Below, one piece after another: positions 26,209 through 35,385 of a DNA stretch of 64,000 nucleotides. Below the pieces are notes generated by a model. The model saw nothing but the letters and a program-made list of their open reading frames with translations. It did not search any database and was not told the DNA's origin. Each line of letters starts with the position of its first letter. Position 1 is the stretch's first letter. The DNA is taken from NCBI RefSeq assembly GCF_023155855.1, contig NZ_JAKNUT010000001.1, positions 248,001 through 312,000 of the forward strand, in the 5' to 3' direction. The DNA comes from Microbacterium aoyamense (lineage in GTDB: Bacteria > Actinomycetota > Actinomycetes > Actinomycetales > Microbacteriaceae). Made by a program: the position numbers and the translations under genes.

Positions 26209-26424
26209 TCAGGCCTCCGGATAGGGCGTGAGCGCGTGCGCGGCCGCCAGGACGCGGGCCCGGTACGACACGATGAGGTCCGTGAGCTCATCGAGGCTCT
26301 CCGCAACCACGTAGACGTGTCCGTCGACCATCAGCAGCGTCGTATCCGGCGCCTCGTGGACGCGTTCGATCAAGTCGGGGTTCACGGCGAACCTCGTCCT
26401 GTCGAGTCGGGTGACGGTGATCAT
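26209..26424 (-). CDS. flbD: FlbD/SwrD family flagellar protein
   Basis: A 71-residue protein from ATG 26424: MITVTRLDRTRFAVNPDLIE, TTLLMVDGHVYVVAESLDEL, the FlbD pattern. In B. subtilis the homologue SwrD raises motor torque. It leads the flbD-motA-motB-fliM-fliN-fliO unit, fitting a stator-related role, and is the first gene after the promoter at 26471-26501. A longer frame to 26586 would cross the promoter and is rejected. Confidence 0.88.
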   Translation of the reverse strand: MITVTRLDRTRFAVNPDLIERVHEAPDTTLLMVDGHVYVVAESLDELTDLIVSYRARVLAAAHALTPYPEA

Positions 26425-26470
26425 CGGGGGCGCACTTCCGGGGATGTCGGGTCGGGGAGGGTCTGCATCG

Positions 26471-26501
26471 ACTATCGCGACGCGGCCCGCCCCGGTAACC
26501 G
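26471..26501 (-). promoter_or_regulatory. Sigma-28-like promoter of flbD-motAB-fliMNO
   Basis: Minus-strand GGTTAC (26500-26495), 13-base spacer, GTCGCGATAGT (26481-26471). It sits inside the terminator hairpin that follows flgE: the -35 box is in the loop and part of the -10 box in the stem. Confidence 0.83.
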
Positions 26502-26517
26502 GAGCGGGCCGCGTCGC
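26477..26517. terminator. 14-bp hairpin ending the fliH-flgE unit
   Basis: GCGACGCGGCCCGC (26477-26490) and GCGGGCCGCGTCGC (26504-26517) are perfect complements around a 13-base loop, starting 8 bases past the flgE stop at 26525. No T run follows. It shares its DNA with the flbD promoter. Confidence 0.8.
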
Positions 26518-26524
26518 ACGAGTC

Positions 26525-27691
26525 TCAGCGCTTGAGCTGCGTGAGCTCCTGCAGCACTTCGTCGCTGGTCGTGATGATGCGCGCATTGGCCTGGAATCCC
26601 CGCTGGGCGACGATCAGGTTGGTGAACTCCTGCGAGAGATCGACGTTGCTCATCTCGAGCGCGCCCGAGACGAGCTTGCCGAAGCTCGCGTCGCCCGGAA
26701 CGCCGATCTGGGCCGGTCCGGAGTTGACCGACACGCGGAATGCCGTCCCGCCGGCCTTCTCGAGTCCCTCCGGGTTGGCGAACGTCGCAAGGGCGATCTT
26801 CGCGAGCGTCTGCGTGCGCCCGTTGCTGAACGTGCCGACGATGGAGCCGTCGCCGGTGATGCTGTACGACTTCAGTGTCCCCGCCGCCGCACCGTCCTGC
26901 TCCGTCACGGCGACCGTGGTCATGTCGGCATAGCCGGTGACGGCACTGAGGTCGATGCTGAGGGCGCCTGCCGTCAGCGTCAGCCCGGGAGCGGTCTGCA
27001 CACCGGCCGTGAACGAGAGCGAACCCGTCGCGCCGCTCGTCGGCTCCGTCACATCCCAGCCCGTCGCCGTCTTGGTGAATGTCAGGCTCAGCGTCGAGGC
27101 CGTGCCCTGCGCGTCGTAGACGGTGACGTCGCGGACGATCGTCGCACCCGTCGCGGCCGACGACGGGACGTTGCCGGTGACGGTCGCCGACGTCGTCGCC
27201 CTGGCGGGAGAGACCACGTCCAGCGGGAGGACGATGTCGCCAGGCGCCTGGCCGGTGGCGACCACCCCGTTCTGCGCCGCCCATCCCTGCACCACGGCTC
27301 CGTCGGCGGTCACCATCTTCCCGGTCGCGTCGAAGGAGAAGCCGCCCGCCCGGGTGTACAGCGTCTCGCCTCCCGAGCGCACCGCGAAGAAGCCGTCGCC
27401 GGAGATCATCAGATCGCCGCCGCGGCCGGTGGCCTGCGCCGATCCCTGGGCGAAGTTCGTGCGGATGCCCGCGACCTGCACCCCGAGGCCGACCTGGGCG
27501 GGGTTGCGGCCGCCCACCTGATCGTCGGGGATGCCGGGGTTGCCCACGAGCTGCGACAGCGAGTCCTGGAACAGCAGCGAGGAGCCCTTGAATCCGGCCG
27601 TGTTCACGTTGGCGATGTTGTTGCCGGTGACATCGAGCATGGTCTGGTGCGAGCGGAGGCCGGAGATTCCGGAGTAGAGCGAACGGAGCAT
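26525..27691 (-). CDS. flgE: Flagellar hook protein FlgE
   Basis: A 388-residue axial protein. N-terminus MLRSLYSGISGLRSHQTMLD, then [15 protein letters not shown]; FlgE/F/G-type core (ISGDGFFAVRSGGETLYTRAGGFSFDATGKMV); and the C-terminal helix motif LSQEFTNLIVAQRGFQANARIITTSDEVL. It builds the hook. No separate flgF or flgG (distal rod) gene is present in this cluster. The AGGAAG before ATG 27691 is good. It lies 41 bp after flgD and ends at a strong terminator. Confidence 0.94.
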   Translation of the reverse strand: MLRSLYSGISGLRSHQTMLDVTGNNIANVNTAGFKGSSLLFQDSLSQLVGNPGIPDDQVGGRNPAQVGLGVQVAGIRTNFAQGSAQATGRGGDLMISGDGFFAVRSGGETLYTRAGGFSFDATGKMVTADGAVVQGWAAQNGVVATGQAPGDIVLPLDVVSPARATTSATVTGNVPSSAATGATIVRDVTVYDAQGTASTLSLTFTKTATGWDVTEPTSGATGSLSFTAGVQTAPGLTLTAGALSIDLSAVTGYADMTTVAVTEQDGAAAGTLKSYSITGDGSIVGTFSNGRTQTLAKIALATFANPEGLEKAGGTAFRVSVNSGPAQIGVPGDASFGKLVSGALEMSNVDLSQEFTNLIVAQRGFQANARIITTSDEVLQELTQLKR

Positions 27692-27732
27692 GGGGTTCTC
27701 TTCCTGTGGGGACTGGGGAGGGGATTGCGGGA

Positions 27733-28152
27733 CTAGGCCGCGATGGCCGTGACGGAGTCGAGAGGAACGTCTTTGCCGCCGATCGTGACCTGCGGGATCG
27801 GGCCGTCGAAGGACACCCTCGTGACGACGCCGGTGATGGTGGCCCCGGCGGTGTCTTCGTAGCTCGCCGACCGGCCGACGAGCGCAGCTGCGGCCTGCCG
27901 CATGCTCAGCGCGAAGGACTCGGCCCCTGTGTCGGAGAGTGCGGTGAGCTGCTCCATCATCGCCAGCTGGGTGGTCTGCGCGATCATCTCGTTGGTGTCC
28001 ATCGGGCTCGACGGATCCTGGTTGGTCAGCTGCGTGACGAGGAGCTTCAGGAACAGCTCCCCGTCCATCGCCTGAGTGCGGGACGACGGGTCGACCGGCG
28101 CCTGTGTGTACAGGGAGGTGGTGGGCGACGCGTCCACGGCGGGGATGGTCAT
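27733..28152 (-). CDS. flgD: Hook capping protein FlgD
   Basis: A 139-residue protein, short for FlgD but complete in its core: ELFLKLLVTQLTNQDPSSPMDTNEMIAQTTQLAMMEQL is the diagnostic FlgD stretch. The C-terminal part carries only a small beta domain (ATITGVVTRVSFDGPIPQVTIGGKDVPLDSVTAI). It caps the growing hook. GGAGAA lies before ATG 28152; fliK ends 12 bp upstream. Confidence 0.92.
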   Translation of the reverse strand: MTIPAVDASPTTSLYTQAPVDPSSRTQAMDGELFLKLLVTQLTNQDPSSPMDTNEMIAQTTQLAMMEQLTALSDTGAESFALSMRQAAAALVGRSASYEDTAGATITGVVTRVSFDGPIPQVTIGGKDVPLDSVTAIAA

Positions 28153-28164
28153 GGGTTTCTCCGA

Positions 28165-29424
28165 TCAGACGAGGACGTCGAGTCCGACGCCGATTCCTGC
28201 GGTGGCGGGGTGGGATGTCGCGCGAGTGGGACGCTGATCCGCGTCGTCGCCGGTCGACGGAGCGCCGGATCGTCCTGCGGGCGCGTCGTCGCCCCCGCGC
28301 TGCTGCGAGAATCCCTCGCCCGAGCCGGTGTGCGGCCCTCGATCGGCGGCTCCGGCGTCCGCGCCTGCGCCGGCCCCCAAGGAGAGGGTCGCCTGCGGCA
28401 TCGTGGCGGCGAGATCGCGTCTGAGCTCTGCGACGATCGTGCGCAGTGCGTCCCGTCCGAGCTCGGTCGCGCCGATGAGCTCGACCTTCACCTCGCCGCC
28501 CTGGCCGATGTGCGCGCGCACCGTGACAGGGCCGAGGGACTCGGGGGCCACGGTGAGTGTGAGCTGGTGCGTGCCGGCCGGCCGCTGGACGATGCTGATG
28601 ACGGCCGGGGCCACCTGGGACGCGATCGTCCGCGGCGCGACGGGAGCAGTGGTCGTCTCGTCGGCGGAGTGCGCGCCCGTCGCCGTCGCGAGGCTCACCG
28701 TCGGAGCGACGGTTCCCTCCGCCGATGCCGAGGCGCCTCCGTCCGTCTGCCGCGCAGAGGACTCCGGAGCGCCCGCCGTCGGAACGAGCGCCGGCTGCTC
28801 CAGGATCCGCAGCGCGTGCGTCTGGGCCGCAGCGGGCGGAGCGGATGCCTCGGTCGGCGCGTCCGGCCCCGTCGCGGCGGCCGACGGCGTCCCGGTCGAT
28901 CGGAGTGCGGCCTCGGACGAGCGGCCGGCGGGCTTGCCGACCATGACGCCGTCGACCGACTCGGCGAGCGCGGGCATGGGAAGGGCAGCGGGCGTCGTCG
29001 GCACCGCCGCGACCGACCCCGTCGTCGTACCGGCAGCCGGCGGAGTCTCGTCGGCCGCGATCGACAGCGCGCGGGCCAGGAGCTCGAGCGACGCGATGCC
29101 GCTCGATGCGGAGGCGACGGAACCACCCTTGTCACCGGACACGGCGGGGAGCGCCTCCGGCGGAGGCAGGAGCCCTGCCGGAACGAACCAGATCGGCGCC
29201 GCGGACGACTCGGCCGCGCGGTCGGACGCGGACGACTCGACCGTCTCGGCACCCGAGTCCGCGAGTTCGGCGTCGAGAAGAGGCGGATGCTGGTCGGTCG
29301 CGGCATCCATCGACGCCAACACGGCGCCGAACACGGCGCCCTCCGTATCGCCCTCCCACTCGGGGGCGGGACCGGCACCCTGCGTCGCGGGTGCCGTGGT
29401 CGGCAGCACGCTCAACGAGGTCAT
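28165..29424 (-). CDS. fliK: Hook-length control protein FliK
   Basis: A 419-residue protein rich in Ala, Ser, Pro and Thr with low complexity through most of its length, as expected of a molecular ruler. The C-terminal Flg_hook domain (QLTLTVAPESLGPVTVRAHIGQGGEVKVELIGATELGRDALRT) is at about residues 290-380. ATG 29424 follows a GGTGG ribosome site; a GTG at 29481 overlapping fliJ is less likely. It secretes itself to measure the hook and signals FlhB. Confidence 0.86.
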   Translation of the reverse strand: MTSLSVLPTTAPATQGAGPAPEWEGDTEGAVFGAVLASMDAATDQHPPLLDAELADSGAETVESSASDRAAESSAAPIWFVPAGLLPPPEALPAVSGDKGGSVASASSGIASLELLARALSIAADETPPAAGTTTGSVAAVPTTPAALPMPALAESVDGVMVGKPAGRSSEAALRSTGTPSAAATGPDAPTEASAPPAAAQTHALRILEQPALVPTAGAPESSARQTDGGASASAEGTVAPTVSLATATGAHSADETTTAPVAPRTIASQVAPAVISIVQRPAGTHQLTLTVAPESLGPVTVRAHIGQGGEVKVELIGATELGRDALRTIVAELRRDLAATMPQATLSLGAGAGADAGAADRGPHTGSGEGFSQQRGGDDAPAGRSGAPSTGDDADQRPTRATSHPATAGIGVGLDVLV

Positions 29425-29470
29425 CCGATCCACCCGGGCGCGCCGGCGATCCGCGTGCGCATCGACGAGC

Positions 29471-29896
29471 TCACGCGGCACTCCCCGCGCGGCGCGCGGC
29501 GCGCGCGACGGCGATCTCGTCGAGCGCGACCTGCTCGGCGGCGAGACGGGCCCGCACCGACTCGGCGCGGTAGGTCGACTCCAAGCGCTCGAGTCCTCTC
29601 AGGGAACGTCGCGCCTCGACGTGTGCGGCCTTGGCGCGCTCCTCGTCTTTCCGGCGCAGCTCGGCGAGCATGTGCAGTTCGTTGAGCGCACTGAACCCCG
29701 CTGCGCGCGCGGCGGCCAGCGCGATGAACCGCTGCCTGTCGTGGATGACGTCCTCGAGCTCGGCGAGGCTCGCGGCAGCGCGCTCGCGCGCGCCTTCGAC
29801 GCGCCGGCGGTCCGCCGCCGCTTGCGACAGCTGCTCGGCGGCGACTCGTTCCTGCGTGCCGCGCACGCGCAGCAGTGCTGCAAGGGAGAAAGTCAT
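29471..29896 (-). CDS. fliJ: Flagellar export protein FliJ
   Basis: A 141-residue almost all-helical coiled-coil protein (FSLAALLRVRGTQERVAAEQLSQAAADRRRVEGARER), recognised by this opening and its place directly after fliI with an ATGA overlap. FliJ is the stalk-like partner of the FliI ATPase ring and FlhA. Confidence 0.85.
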   Translation of the reverse strand: MTFSLAALLRVRGTQERVAAEQLSQAAADRRRVEGARERAAASLAELEDVIHDRQRFIALAAARAAGFSALNELHMLAELRRKDEERAKAAHVEARRSLRGLERLESTYRAESVRARLAAEQVALDEIAVARAARRAGSAA

Positions 29897-31221
29897 GAGG
29901 CCAACCTTCCGAACTCGGTGGTGACGGCAGCGAGGTGCTGCCAGGATTCGTCGGCGTGCGCGAGGTCGTCGACGCGCTGGGTGAGGAAGCGGTCGATCGC
30001 GCCCTCGTGCAGGATCGCGCGATCGACGAGCGGGTTGGCGCCTTCGCGATAGGCGCCGATGTCGATGAGATCCGCCGCCGCGCGGCGTGCCGCGAGCACG
30101 CTGCGCAGGGACACGGCGTCCGCGCGCTGACCGTCGGTCGTGATCTTCGAGACGAGTCGCGAGACCGATCCGAGCACGTCGACCGCGGGGAAGTGGCCGC
30201 GGATCGCGAGCGAGCGGTCGAGCACGACGTGGCCGTCGAGGATGCCGCGTGCCGCGTCCGCGATCGGCTCGTTGTGGTCGTCGCCGTCGACGAGGACCGT
30301 GTAGAGCCCCGTGATGGATCCGGTCGGCCCCGTCCCGGCGCGTTCGAGCAGGCGGGCGAGCACCGAGAAGGTCGAGGGCGGGTAGCCGCGTGTCGCCGGC
30401 GGTTCGCCCGCGGACAGCCCGATCTCGCGCTGGGCCATCGCGACGCGTGTGAGGGAGTCCATCATCAGCACGGCGTCCGCTCCCTGCGCACGGAAGGACT
30501 CGGCGATGCGCGTCGCGACGAAGGCCGAGCGCAGCCGCGCCATCGCGGGCTGATCCGAGGTCGCCACGACCACGACCGATCGCGCGAGCCCCTCGGCACC
30601 CAGGTCGTCCTCGAGGAACTCCCGGACCTCGCGACCGCGCTCGCCGACCAGCGCGATCACCGCGACGTCGGCGGTCGAACCTCGCGCGATCATCGACAGC
30701 AGCGACGACTTGCCGACGCCGGATCCCGCGAACAGCCCCACGCGCTGACCCACGCCGATGGGTGTCATCGTGTCGAGCACCCGTACACCGAGACTCAGCT
30801 GACGGTCGATCCGCTGGCGATTCATGATGCTGGGCGCGTCGTGCTCCAGGGGTGCGTACGTCACGGATCGGTCGAGGGGGCCTTTGCCGTCGATCGGGCG
30901 CCCGAGCCCGTCCAGCACGCGACCGAGGAGCCCTCCCCCCGTGGGGACCTGCATCGGCGCACCCGCGTGGCGCACCCGGGCTCGGGCGACGATGCCGCCC
31001 ACGGGCCCGAGGGGCATGCAGCGGGCGGATGCGTCATCCACCGCCACCACCTCGGCATCCACCGATCGACCTTCGGCCGCGTCGATGCAGACGCGGTCGC
31101 CGACCGCCGCATCCAAGCCACGGACCTCGACGCTCAGGCCGACGACGGCGCTCACCGTGCCGGAGCGGACCGGGCGCGATGCCGCGAGCGCTCTCGTCCA
31201 GGACGCGGTCGGGGAGGTCAT
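29893..31221 (-). CDS. fliI: Flagellum-specific ATPase FliI
   Basis: A 442-residue ATPase. Walker A is in GLFAGSGVGKSSLLSMIARG and Walker B in DAVLMMDSLTRVAMAQREIGLSAGEPPATRGYPPSTF, the FliI/type III signature. The N-terminal beta domain precedes it. It drives unfolding of export substrates at the gate. ATG overlaps the fliH stop as ATGA. Confidence 0.96.
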   Translation of the reverse strand: MTSPTASWTRALAASRPVRSGTVSAVVGLSVEVRGLDAAVGDRVCIDAAEGRSVDAEVVAVDDASARCMPLGPVGGIVARARVRHAGAPMQVPTGGGLLGRVLDGLGRPIDGKGPLDRSVTYAPLEHDAPSIMNRQRIDRQLSLGVRVLDTMTPIGVGQRVGLFAGSGVGKSSLLSMIARGSTADVAVIALVGERGREVREFLEDDLGAEGLARSVVVVATSDQPAMARLRSAFVATRIAESFRAQGADAVLMMDSLTRVAMAQREIGLSAGEPPATRGYPPSTFSVLARLLERAGTGPTGSITGLYTVLVDGDDHNEPIADAARGILDGHVVLDRSLAIRGHFPAVDVLGSVSRLVSKITTDGQRADAVSLRSVLAARRAAADLIDIGAYREGANPLVDRAILHEGAIDRFLTQRVDDLAHADESWQHLAAVTTEFGRLAS

Positions 31222-31862
31222 GCCGCGTCCCGCGATTCGGCGTCCTCATCGCCATCGAGCACGGCGCGAGCCCGCTCGAGCCCCTCGGCCACGCGGGTGT
31301 CGACGGCGCCGCCTGCGATCTCGACGATCGCGCTGCCGAGGCCGAGGCCCGGAACTGCGCGGATCTCGATGCCGCCGAGCGTGCTCGCGGCATCCGGGTC
31401 ATCGCGGAGGGTCCGCGCATCGCGCTCGTCGAATCCGACTCGGACCCAGAGGTCGATCGCCACGGTCTCCAGCGCCCGCCGCACGGCGTGCGCGGCCGAG
31501 CGCGCCGGGTCCGAGAGCTCGACACCGAGGATCGCCTCGGCGAGCTCGACGGCGAGCGCTTCGATCCGCGCGGCCGACACCTCGCCCAGCGTGCCGATGC
31601 GCTCGTCGAGCTCATCGCGCGCCGCGCCGAGAGCGCGCAGCGCACTCTCGCGCGCAGCGAGGTCGGCCGCGTGCCGCTTGCCCTCGCTCTCGGCCTCCGC
31701 CGCCTGCTCCCGCTGCGCCCGCTCGAGTCCGACACGGTGTCCCTGCGCGAATCCATCGGCGTAGCCGCGGACCCGCGCGCGCTCCGCCTCAGCGCGCACA
31801 TCCATCAGCGGCTCGCCCATGCGAGGCACCGTGTGCGGTGTGAAGCCGGAATCGAGCACCAT
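31218..31862 (-). CDS. fliH: Flagellar assembly protein FliH
   Basis: A 214-residue protein from ATG 31862, which has GGAG five bases upstream; a GTG at 31925 would lie at the transcription start inside the leader hairpin. A charged helical first half (RAEAERARVRGYADGFAQGHRVGLERAQREQAAEAESEGKR, containing GxxxG-like repeats) is followed by a C-terminal domain that holds FliI. First gene of fliH-fliI-fliJ-fliK-flgD-flgE. Confidence 0.87.
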   Translation of the reverse strand: MVLDSGFTPHTVPRMGEPLMDVRAEAERARVRGYADGFAQGHRVGLERAQREQAAEAESEGKRHAADLAARESALRALGAARDELDERIGTLGEVSAARIEALAVELAEAILGVELSDPARSAAHAVRRALETVAIDLWVRVGFDERDARTLRDDPDAASTLGGIEIRAVPGLGLGSAIVEIAGGAVDTRVAEGLERARAVLDGDEDAESRDAA

Positions 31863-31907
31863 GAGCACTCCGAGGTCGTGGGGGATGCCTGTCCGTGGCG
31901 TGATCGG

Positions 31908-31924
31908 CGAGCGGTCCGTGCTCA
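31908..31924 (-). promoter_or_regulatory. GGA-loop hairpin at the 5' end of the fliH transcript
   Basis: Minus strand TGAGC ACGGACC GCTCG: a 4-bp stem plus a T-G closing pair, with GGA in the loop, beginning 6 bases after the -10 box at 31931. It is a variant of the flgB and fliP leader hairpins. Confidence 0.55.
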
Positions 31925-31930
31925 CGGCTG

Positions 31931-31961
31931 ACTATCGCGACATCCGTCCTGCTCGTAACCG
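31931..31961 (-). promoter_or_regulatory. Sigma-28-like promoter of fliH-fliI-fliJ-fliK-flgD-flgE
   Basis: Minus-strand GGTTAC (31960-31955), 13-base spacer, GTCGCGATAGT (31941-31931). It lies directly after the fliG stop (31970), between two divisions of what would otherwise be one long operon. Confidence 0.85.
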
Positions 31962-31969
31962 GGGCGTCC

Positions 31970-33043
31970 TCAGTCGACGAGCTCGTCCTCGTCCTCGCGC
32001 GAGATCGTGATCTCGTCGGCGGCTTCCAACTCGCGGATGATTCGCACCACCTCGGCACGAGCTTCGTCGACCTGCCTCATCCGCACGGGGCCCAGGGTGC
32101 GGGTCTCCTCGCTGAGATTCTCACGATTGCGCTCGGTCATGTTGCGGCTGATGACCTCGCCGATCTGCTCATCCGCGCCCTTGAGTGCGAGCGCGAGCAT
32201 GCGCAGGTCGATGCCCCGGAGGACGCGCTGCGCGTCGCGATCCTCGAGCCGGACGATGTCGGCGAAGGTCACCATACGACTGCGGATGTCCTCCGCCAGT
32301 GCGAGGTCCCGACCCTCGAGACTGGCCAGGAGCGACTTCTCCAGTGACGTGTCGGCGCGGTTGATGATCTCGACGAGCGGCTGGACACCGCCGATCGACT
32401 CATGGTCGTCGCGACTCGCGAAGACGCCCGTGCGCGAGCGCAGCGACTCGGCGACGATCGAGATCGCCTCCTGCGTCGCGGTGCCCATCGTGGCGATCGC
32501 CTGGGCGACGTCGGTGCGAAGCGGATCCTGCAGAGCAGCCAGAACGGATGCCGCACGATCAGCGCGCAGATTGGCCAGCACGAGCGCCACCGTGGTCGGA
32601 AGCTCTCCCTCGAGGATCGTGGCCAGCTGCGCGGGATCGGCCGCGTTGAGGAAGTCGAACGACACCGTCCCCTGCGACATCACCCGACCGACGATGCCGA
32701 CCGCCTTCTCACGGCCGAACGCCGTCTCCAGCAGGTCGGTCGCGAGATCCTGTCCGCCGCGCGAGGGGACCGAGCCCCCGACGGCGATGCGCCGGAAGGC
32801 ACCGAGGGCGCGGGCGGTGGATGCGACGTCCACGCCGCCGAGCTGAGTGAGCTCGACCGCGAGCAGCTCCGCGCGCGCTTCGCCCATGCGGCGGAGCACC
32901 TCCGCGCTCGCCGCGCGGTCCATGTTCAGCAGCACGATCGCGGCTTTCCGCAGTCCGCTCATCTCGGCACTGGGCGCCGCCGGCGTTGCCGGCGTCTCGG
33001 TCGCGACTGCTGCGGTGGGCGCCGAGTCGGTGAGCAGGCTCAT
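31970..33043 (-). CDS. fliG: Flagellar motor switch protein FliG
   Basis: A 357-residue protein with three FliG domains. The N-terminal part (RKAAIVLLNMDRAASAEVLRRMGE) binds FliF; the middle has EGELPTTVALVLANLRADRAASVLAAL (the EHPQ region, here with altered residues); the C-terminal torque domain has FADIVRLEDRDAQRVLRGIDLRMLALALKGADEQI. It meets the stator and sets rotation. Overlaps the fliF stop by four bases. Confidence 0.95.
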   Translation of the reverse strand: MSLLTDSAPTAAVATETPATPAAPSAEMSGLRKAAIVLLNMDRAASAEVLRRMGEARAELLAVELTQLGGVDVASTARALGAFRRIAVGGSVPSRGGQDLATDLLETAFGREKAVGIVGRVMSQGTVSFDFLNAADPAQLATILEGELPTTVALVLANLRADRAASVLAALQDPLRTDVAQAIATMGTATQEAISIVAESLRSRTGVFASRDDHESIGGVQPLVEIINRADTSLEKSLLASLEGRDLALAEDIRSRMVTFADIVRLEDRDAQRVLRGIDLRMLALALKGADEQIGEVISRNMTERNRENLSEETRTLGPVRMRQVDEARAEVVRIIRELEAADEITISREDEDELVD

Positions 33044-34680
33044 ACCGTCGCCTCATCCATCATGTTCGCCAGCGCCACGGCGATCGCGTCGGGGTCGGAC
33101 TTGGCGATCTGGTCGATCTCGCGCCGGCGACGCTCGACGAGCACCTGGTCGGCCTCAGGCTCCTCCTCGATGTCGAGCATCGCGGGCGGCAGGGCTCTCG
33201 GCGTCTCGGGGGGCTGCACCGCGAGCGGGTCCTTCCAGCCCTTGATGGCCTTGAGGCGTTCCTCCTCGGTCTCGGACATCGAGGCGAGGTACTCGATGGG
33301 CCCGTCGTCGGTGTACAGCACGCGCCTCTGCATCCGGCGGCGCACCACGAGGGTCACGATGACAGCCACCGCGGCGAGCAGGATCGCGCCGCCGATGATC
33401 GCCGTCCGCAGGAGCTCCTGCTCGAACTGTGCGCGCTGTGCGGCCTCCGCCTGCGCCAGCGCGTCCTGGGCGGCGGTCGCGGCCGACTCGCTGAACTCGA
33501 CGAACTCGACCACGACCGAGTCCCCCCGCTCGGGGTCCATCCCGGCCGCCGTCGCGACGAGCGCCTCGATCTGCTCCGCGTTCACTCCCGCCACAGCGCC
33601 TCGGTTGAGCGCGACGCTCACACTCTGGCGGGTCACCTCACCGGCCGGGGTCACGATCTTCTCCGTGGACTTGTTCACGGCGTTGGCGCGCGTGACCTCT
33701 TCGAGCTCGTACGTGCCGTCGCCGTCGCCGGTGTTCGGGACGGCGATGTTGTCAGGGCCGAGCACCCCGGCGTCGCCGCCGGCGCCGCCCGTGTAGGTCT
33801 CGGTCTTCGTCTGCTCCGAGGGGGTGAGGTCACCGTCCGGAGCAGAGTAGGTCTCCTCCATCCGCTCGGACGTCGAGTTCGCGACGTCCGTGGCCACGGT
33901 GACGGTCGCGTTGCCCGGACCGACGATCGTGTCCAGCATCTGGGTGACGGCCGCGGCGACCCTCGCCTCCTGCTCGCTCGCCTGCTTCGACGCGCCGCCG
34001 ACCACGCCGCCTCCGACCGCGGACAGCACCCGGCCATCCTGATCGGTCACCGCGACGTCCTCGGGACTCATGCCGGGGACGGCAGCGCTCGTGAGGTGCA
34101 CGATCGCCTGCACCTGGTCTTCCGAGAGCGCCGAGCCGCTCTGCGTCTTCACGAACACGGATGCCGTCGGATCCTGCCGCTCAGCCACGAAGACGCTGTC
34201 TTCGGGGATCGCGAGCTGGACGCTCGCGGTCGTGATGCCGTTCATCGCCCCGATCGTGCCGGCCAGCTCACCCTCGATCGCCCGCTTATAGGTGACCGAC
34301 TGCTGGAACTCGCTCGCCGTCACGCCCATCTCATCGAGCAGGGTGTAGCCGTCGCTGCTGTCGCCGGGGAGCCCCGCGGCGGCAGCGGCGAGGCGCTGAG
34401 CATAGACCTGGTCGTCGGGCACGAGCACCGTCGCACCCCCCTCGGTCAGCTCGTACGACACACCGGCGGACTTGAGCTGCTCGACGACGGCGGACGCGTC
34501 TGTCGCACTCAGCCCCGTGAACAGTGGGCTGAGCTGGGGTCTGGTCAGCCACGTCGCGAGCGCGACGACGCCCATGACGAGCAGCGCGATGCCGATGACG
34601 GCGATCGTGCGCTGCGCGAGGGTGAACCCGGAGACGACCTGCTTGGCGCGGTCGAAGGAACTCGTGATGATCTTCGGCAT
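33040..34680 (-). CDS. fliF: Flagellar MS-ring protein FliF
   Basis: A 546-residue protein. First membrane helix (LAQRTIAVIGIALLVMGVVALATWL) near residues 20-45; ring-building motifs (TRPQLSPLFTGLSATDASAVVEQLKSAGVSYEL); second helix (TAIIGGAILLAAVAVIVTLVVRRRMQRR) near 425-455, then the FliG-binding tail. FliF is the base ring on which the motor assembles. It starts four bases after fliE. Confidence 0.95.
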   Translation of the reverse strand: MPKIITSSFDRAKQVVSGFTLAQRTIAVIGIALLVMGVVALATWLTRPQLSPLFTGLSATDASAVVEQLKSAGVSYELTEGGATVLVPDDQVYAQRLAAAAAGLPGDSSDGYTLLDEMGVTASEFQQSVTYKRAIEGELAGTIGAMNGITTASVQLAIPEDSVFVAERQDPTASVFVKTQSGSALSEDQVQAIVHLTSAAVPGMSPEDVAVTDQDGRVLSAVGGGVVGGASKQASEQEARVAAAVTQMLDTIVGPGNATVTVATDVANSTSERMEETYSAPDGDLTPSEQTKTETYTGGAGGDAGVLGPDNIAVPNTGDGDGTYELEEVTRANAVNKSTEKIVTPAGEVTRQSVSVALNRGAVAGVNAEQIEALVATAAGMDPERGDSVVVEFVEFSESAATAAQDALAQAEAAQRAQFEQELLRTAIIGGAILLAAVAVIVTLVVRRRMQRRVLYTDDGPIEYLASMSETEEERLKAIKGWKDPLAVQPPETPRALPPAMLDIEEEPEADQVLVERRRREIDQIAKSDPDAIAVALANMMDEATV

Positions 34681-34684
34681 CGGA

Positions 34685-34993
34685 TCAGGCCTGCATCCTC
34701 ATGATGTCGTTGAACGCCGCGACGCTGCGGTCGCGGACGGCGACGACGAGATCGAGCGTCACCGATGCCCGCGCCGCGGCGATCGTCGCCTGATGGATGT
34801 CGGTGAGGTCGCCGGTGACGGCCTGGACCGCGAGTTCGTTGGACGTGGATTGGAGCTGCTGCAGATTCTCGACGGCGCCCGTGAGCGTCGTGGCGAACGA
34901 CGAGTCGGATGCCGCGGCATCCGCGCGCTCGAAGCTGAGGGCCGACAGCGATGCCGTGCCGCCGGTCGAGACGGGATCGATCGCGAGCGACAT
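34685..34993 (-). CDS. fliE: Flagellar hook-basal body protein FliE
   Basis: A 102-residue protein with the FliE pattern [57 protein letters not shown]. FliE joins the MS ring to the rod. Its ATG shares one base with the flgC stop. Confidence 0.93.
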   Translation of the reverse strand: MSLAIDPVSTGGTASLSALSFERADAAASDSSFATTLTGAVENLQQLQSTSNELAVQAVTGDLTDIHQATIAAARASVTLDLVVAVRDRSVAAFNDIMRMQA

Positions 34994-35385
34994 CAGCGGC
35001 GTCCGATCTGAAGCGCGGCTTCGTAGGAGGTCTTCGCGCGGTCGACGACGGCGGCGCTCGCCTCGTAGCCGCGCTGCGCGAGGATGAGCATGCTCATCTG
35101 GTCGCCGAGATCGACGTTCGGGTACTCCACGTACCCGTTCTCATCCGCATACGGATGCGTCGGGTCGTGGACCATCTTGGTCGGCGCCTCGGATTCCACG
35201 ACGCCGTCGACGAACACGCCGGGGCCGTCGGCGCCCGCACGCACGGTGACGAGCTTCTCGCGGAAGGGCTCCTCCCCCGCGGGCCGGGCCGTGTTGACGT
35301 TGGCGATGTTGTCGCTCAGCGCATCGAGCCACTTGCGGTGCACGTTCAGTCCCGTGCCGGCGATGCCGATCGCGTCGAACGTCAT
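34993..35385 (-). CDS. flgC: Flagellar rod protein FlgC
   Basis: A 130-residue proximal rod protein: [30 protein letters not shown] and [35 protein letters not shown]. It overlaps flgB by four bases. Confidence 0.95.
   Translation of the reverse strand: MTFDAIGIAGTGLNVHRKWLDALSDNIANVNTARPAGEEPFREKLVTVRAGADGPGVFVDGVVESEAPTKMVHDPTHPYADENGYVEYPNVDLGDQMSMLILAQRGYEASAAVVDRAKTSYEAALQIGRR

Noticed and set aside
25419..26306. Upstream extension of motB through motA
   Set aside because: The part before GTG 25418 is Arg/Pro-rich shadow of motA; the GTGA overlap and the MotB opening fix the start.
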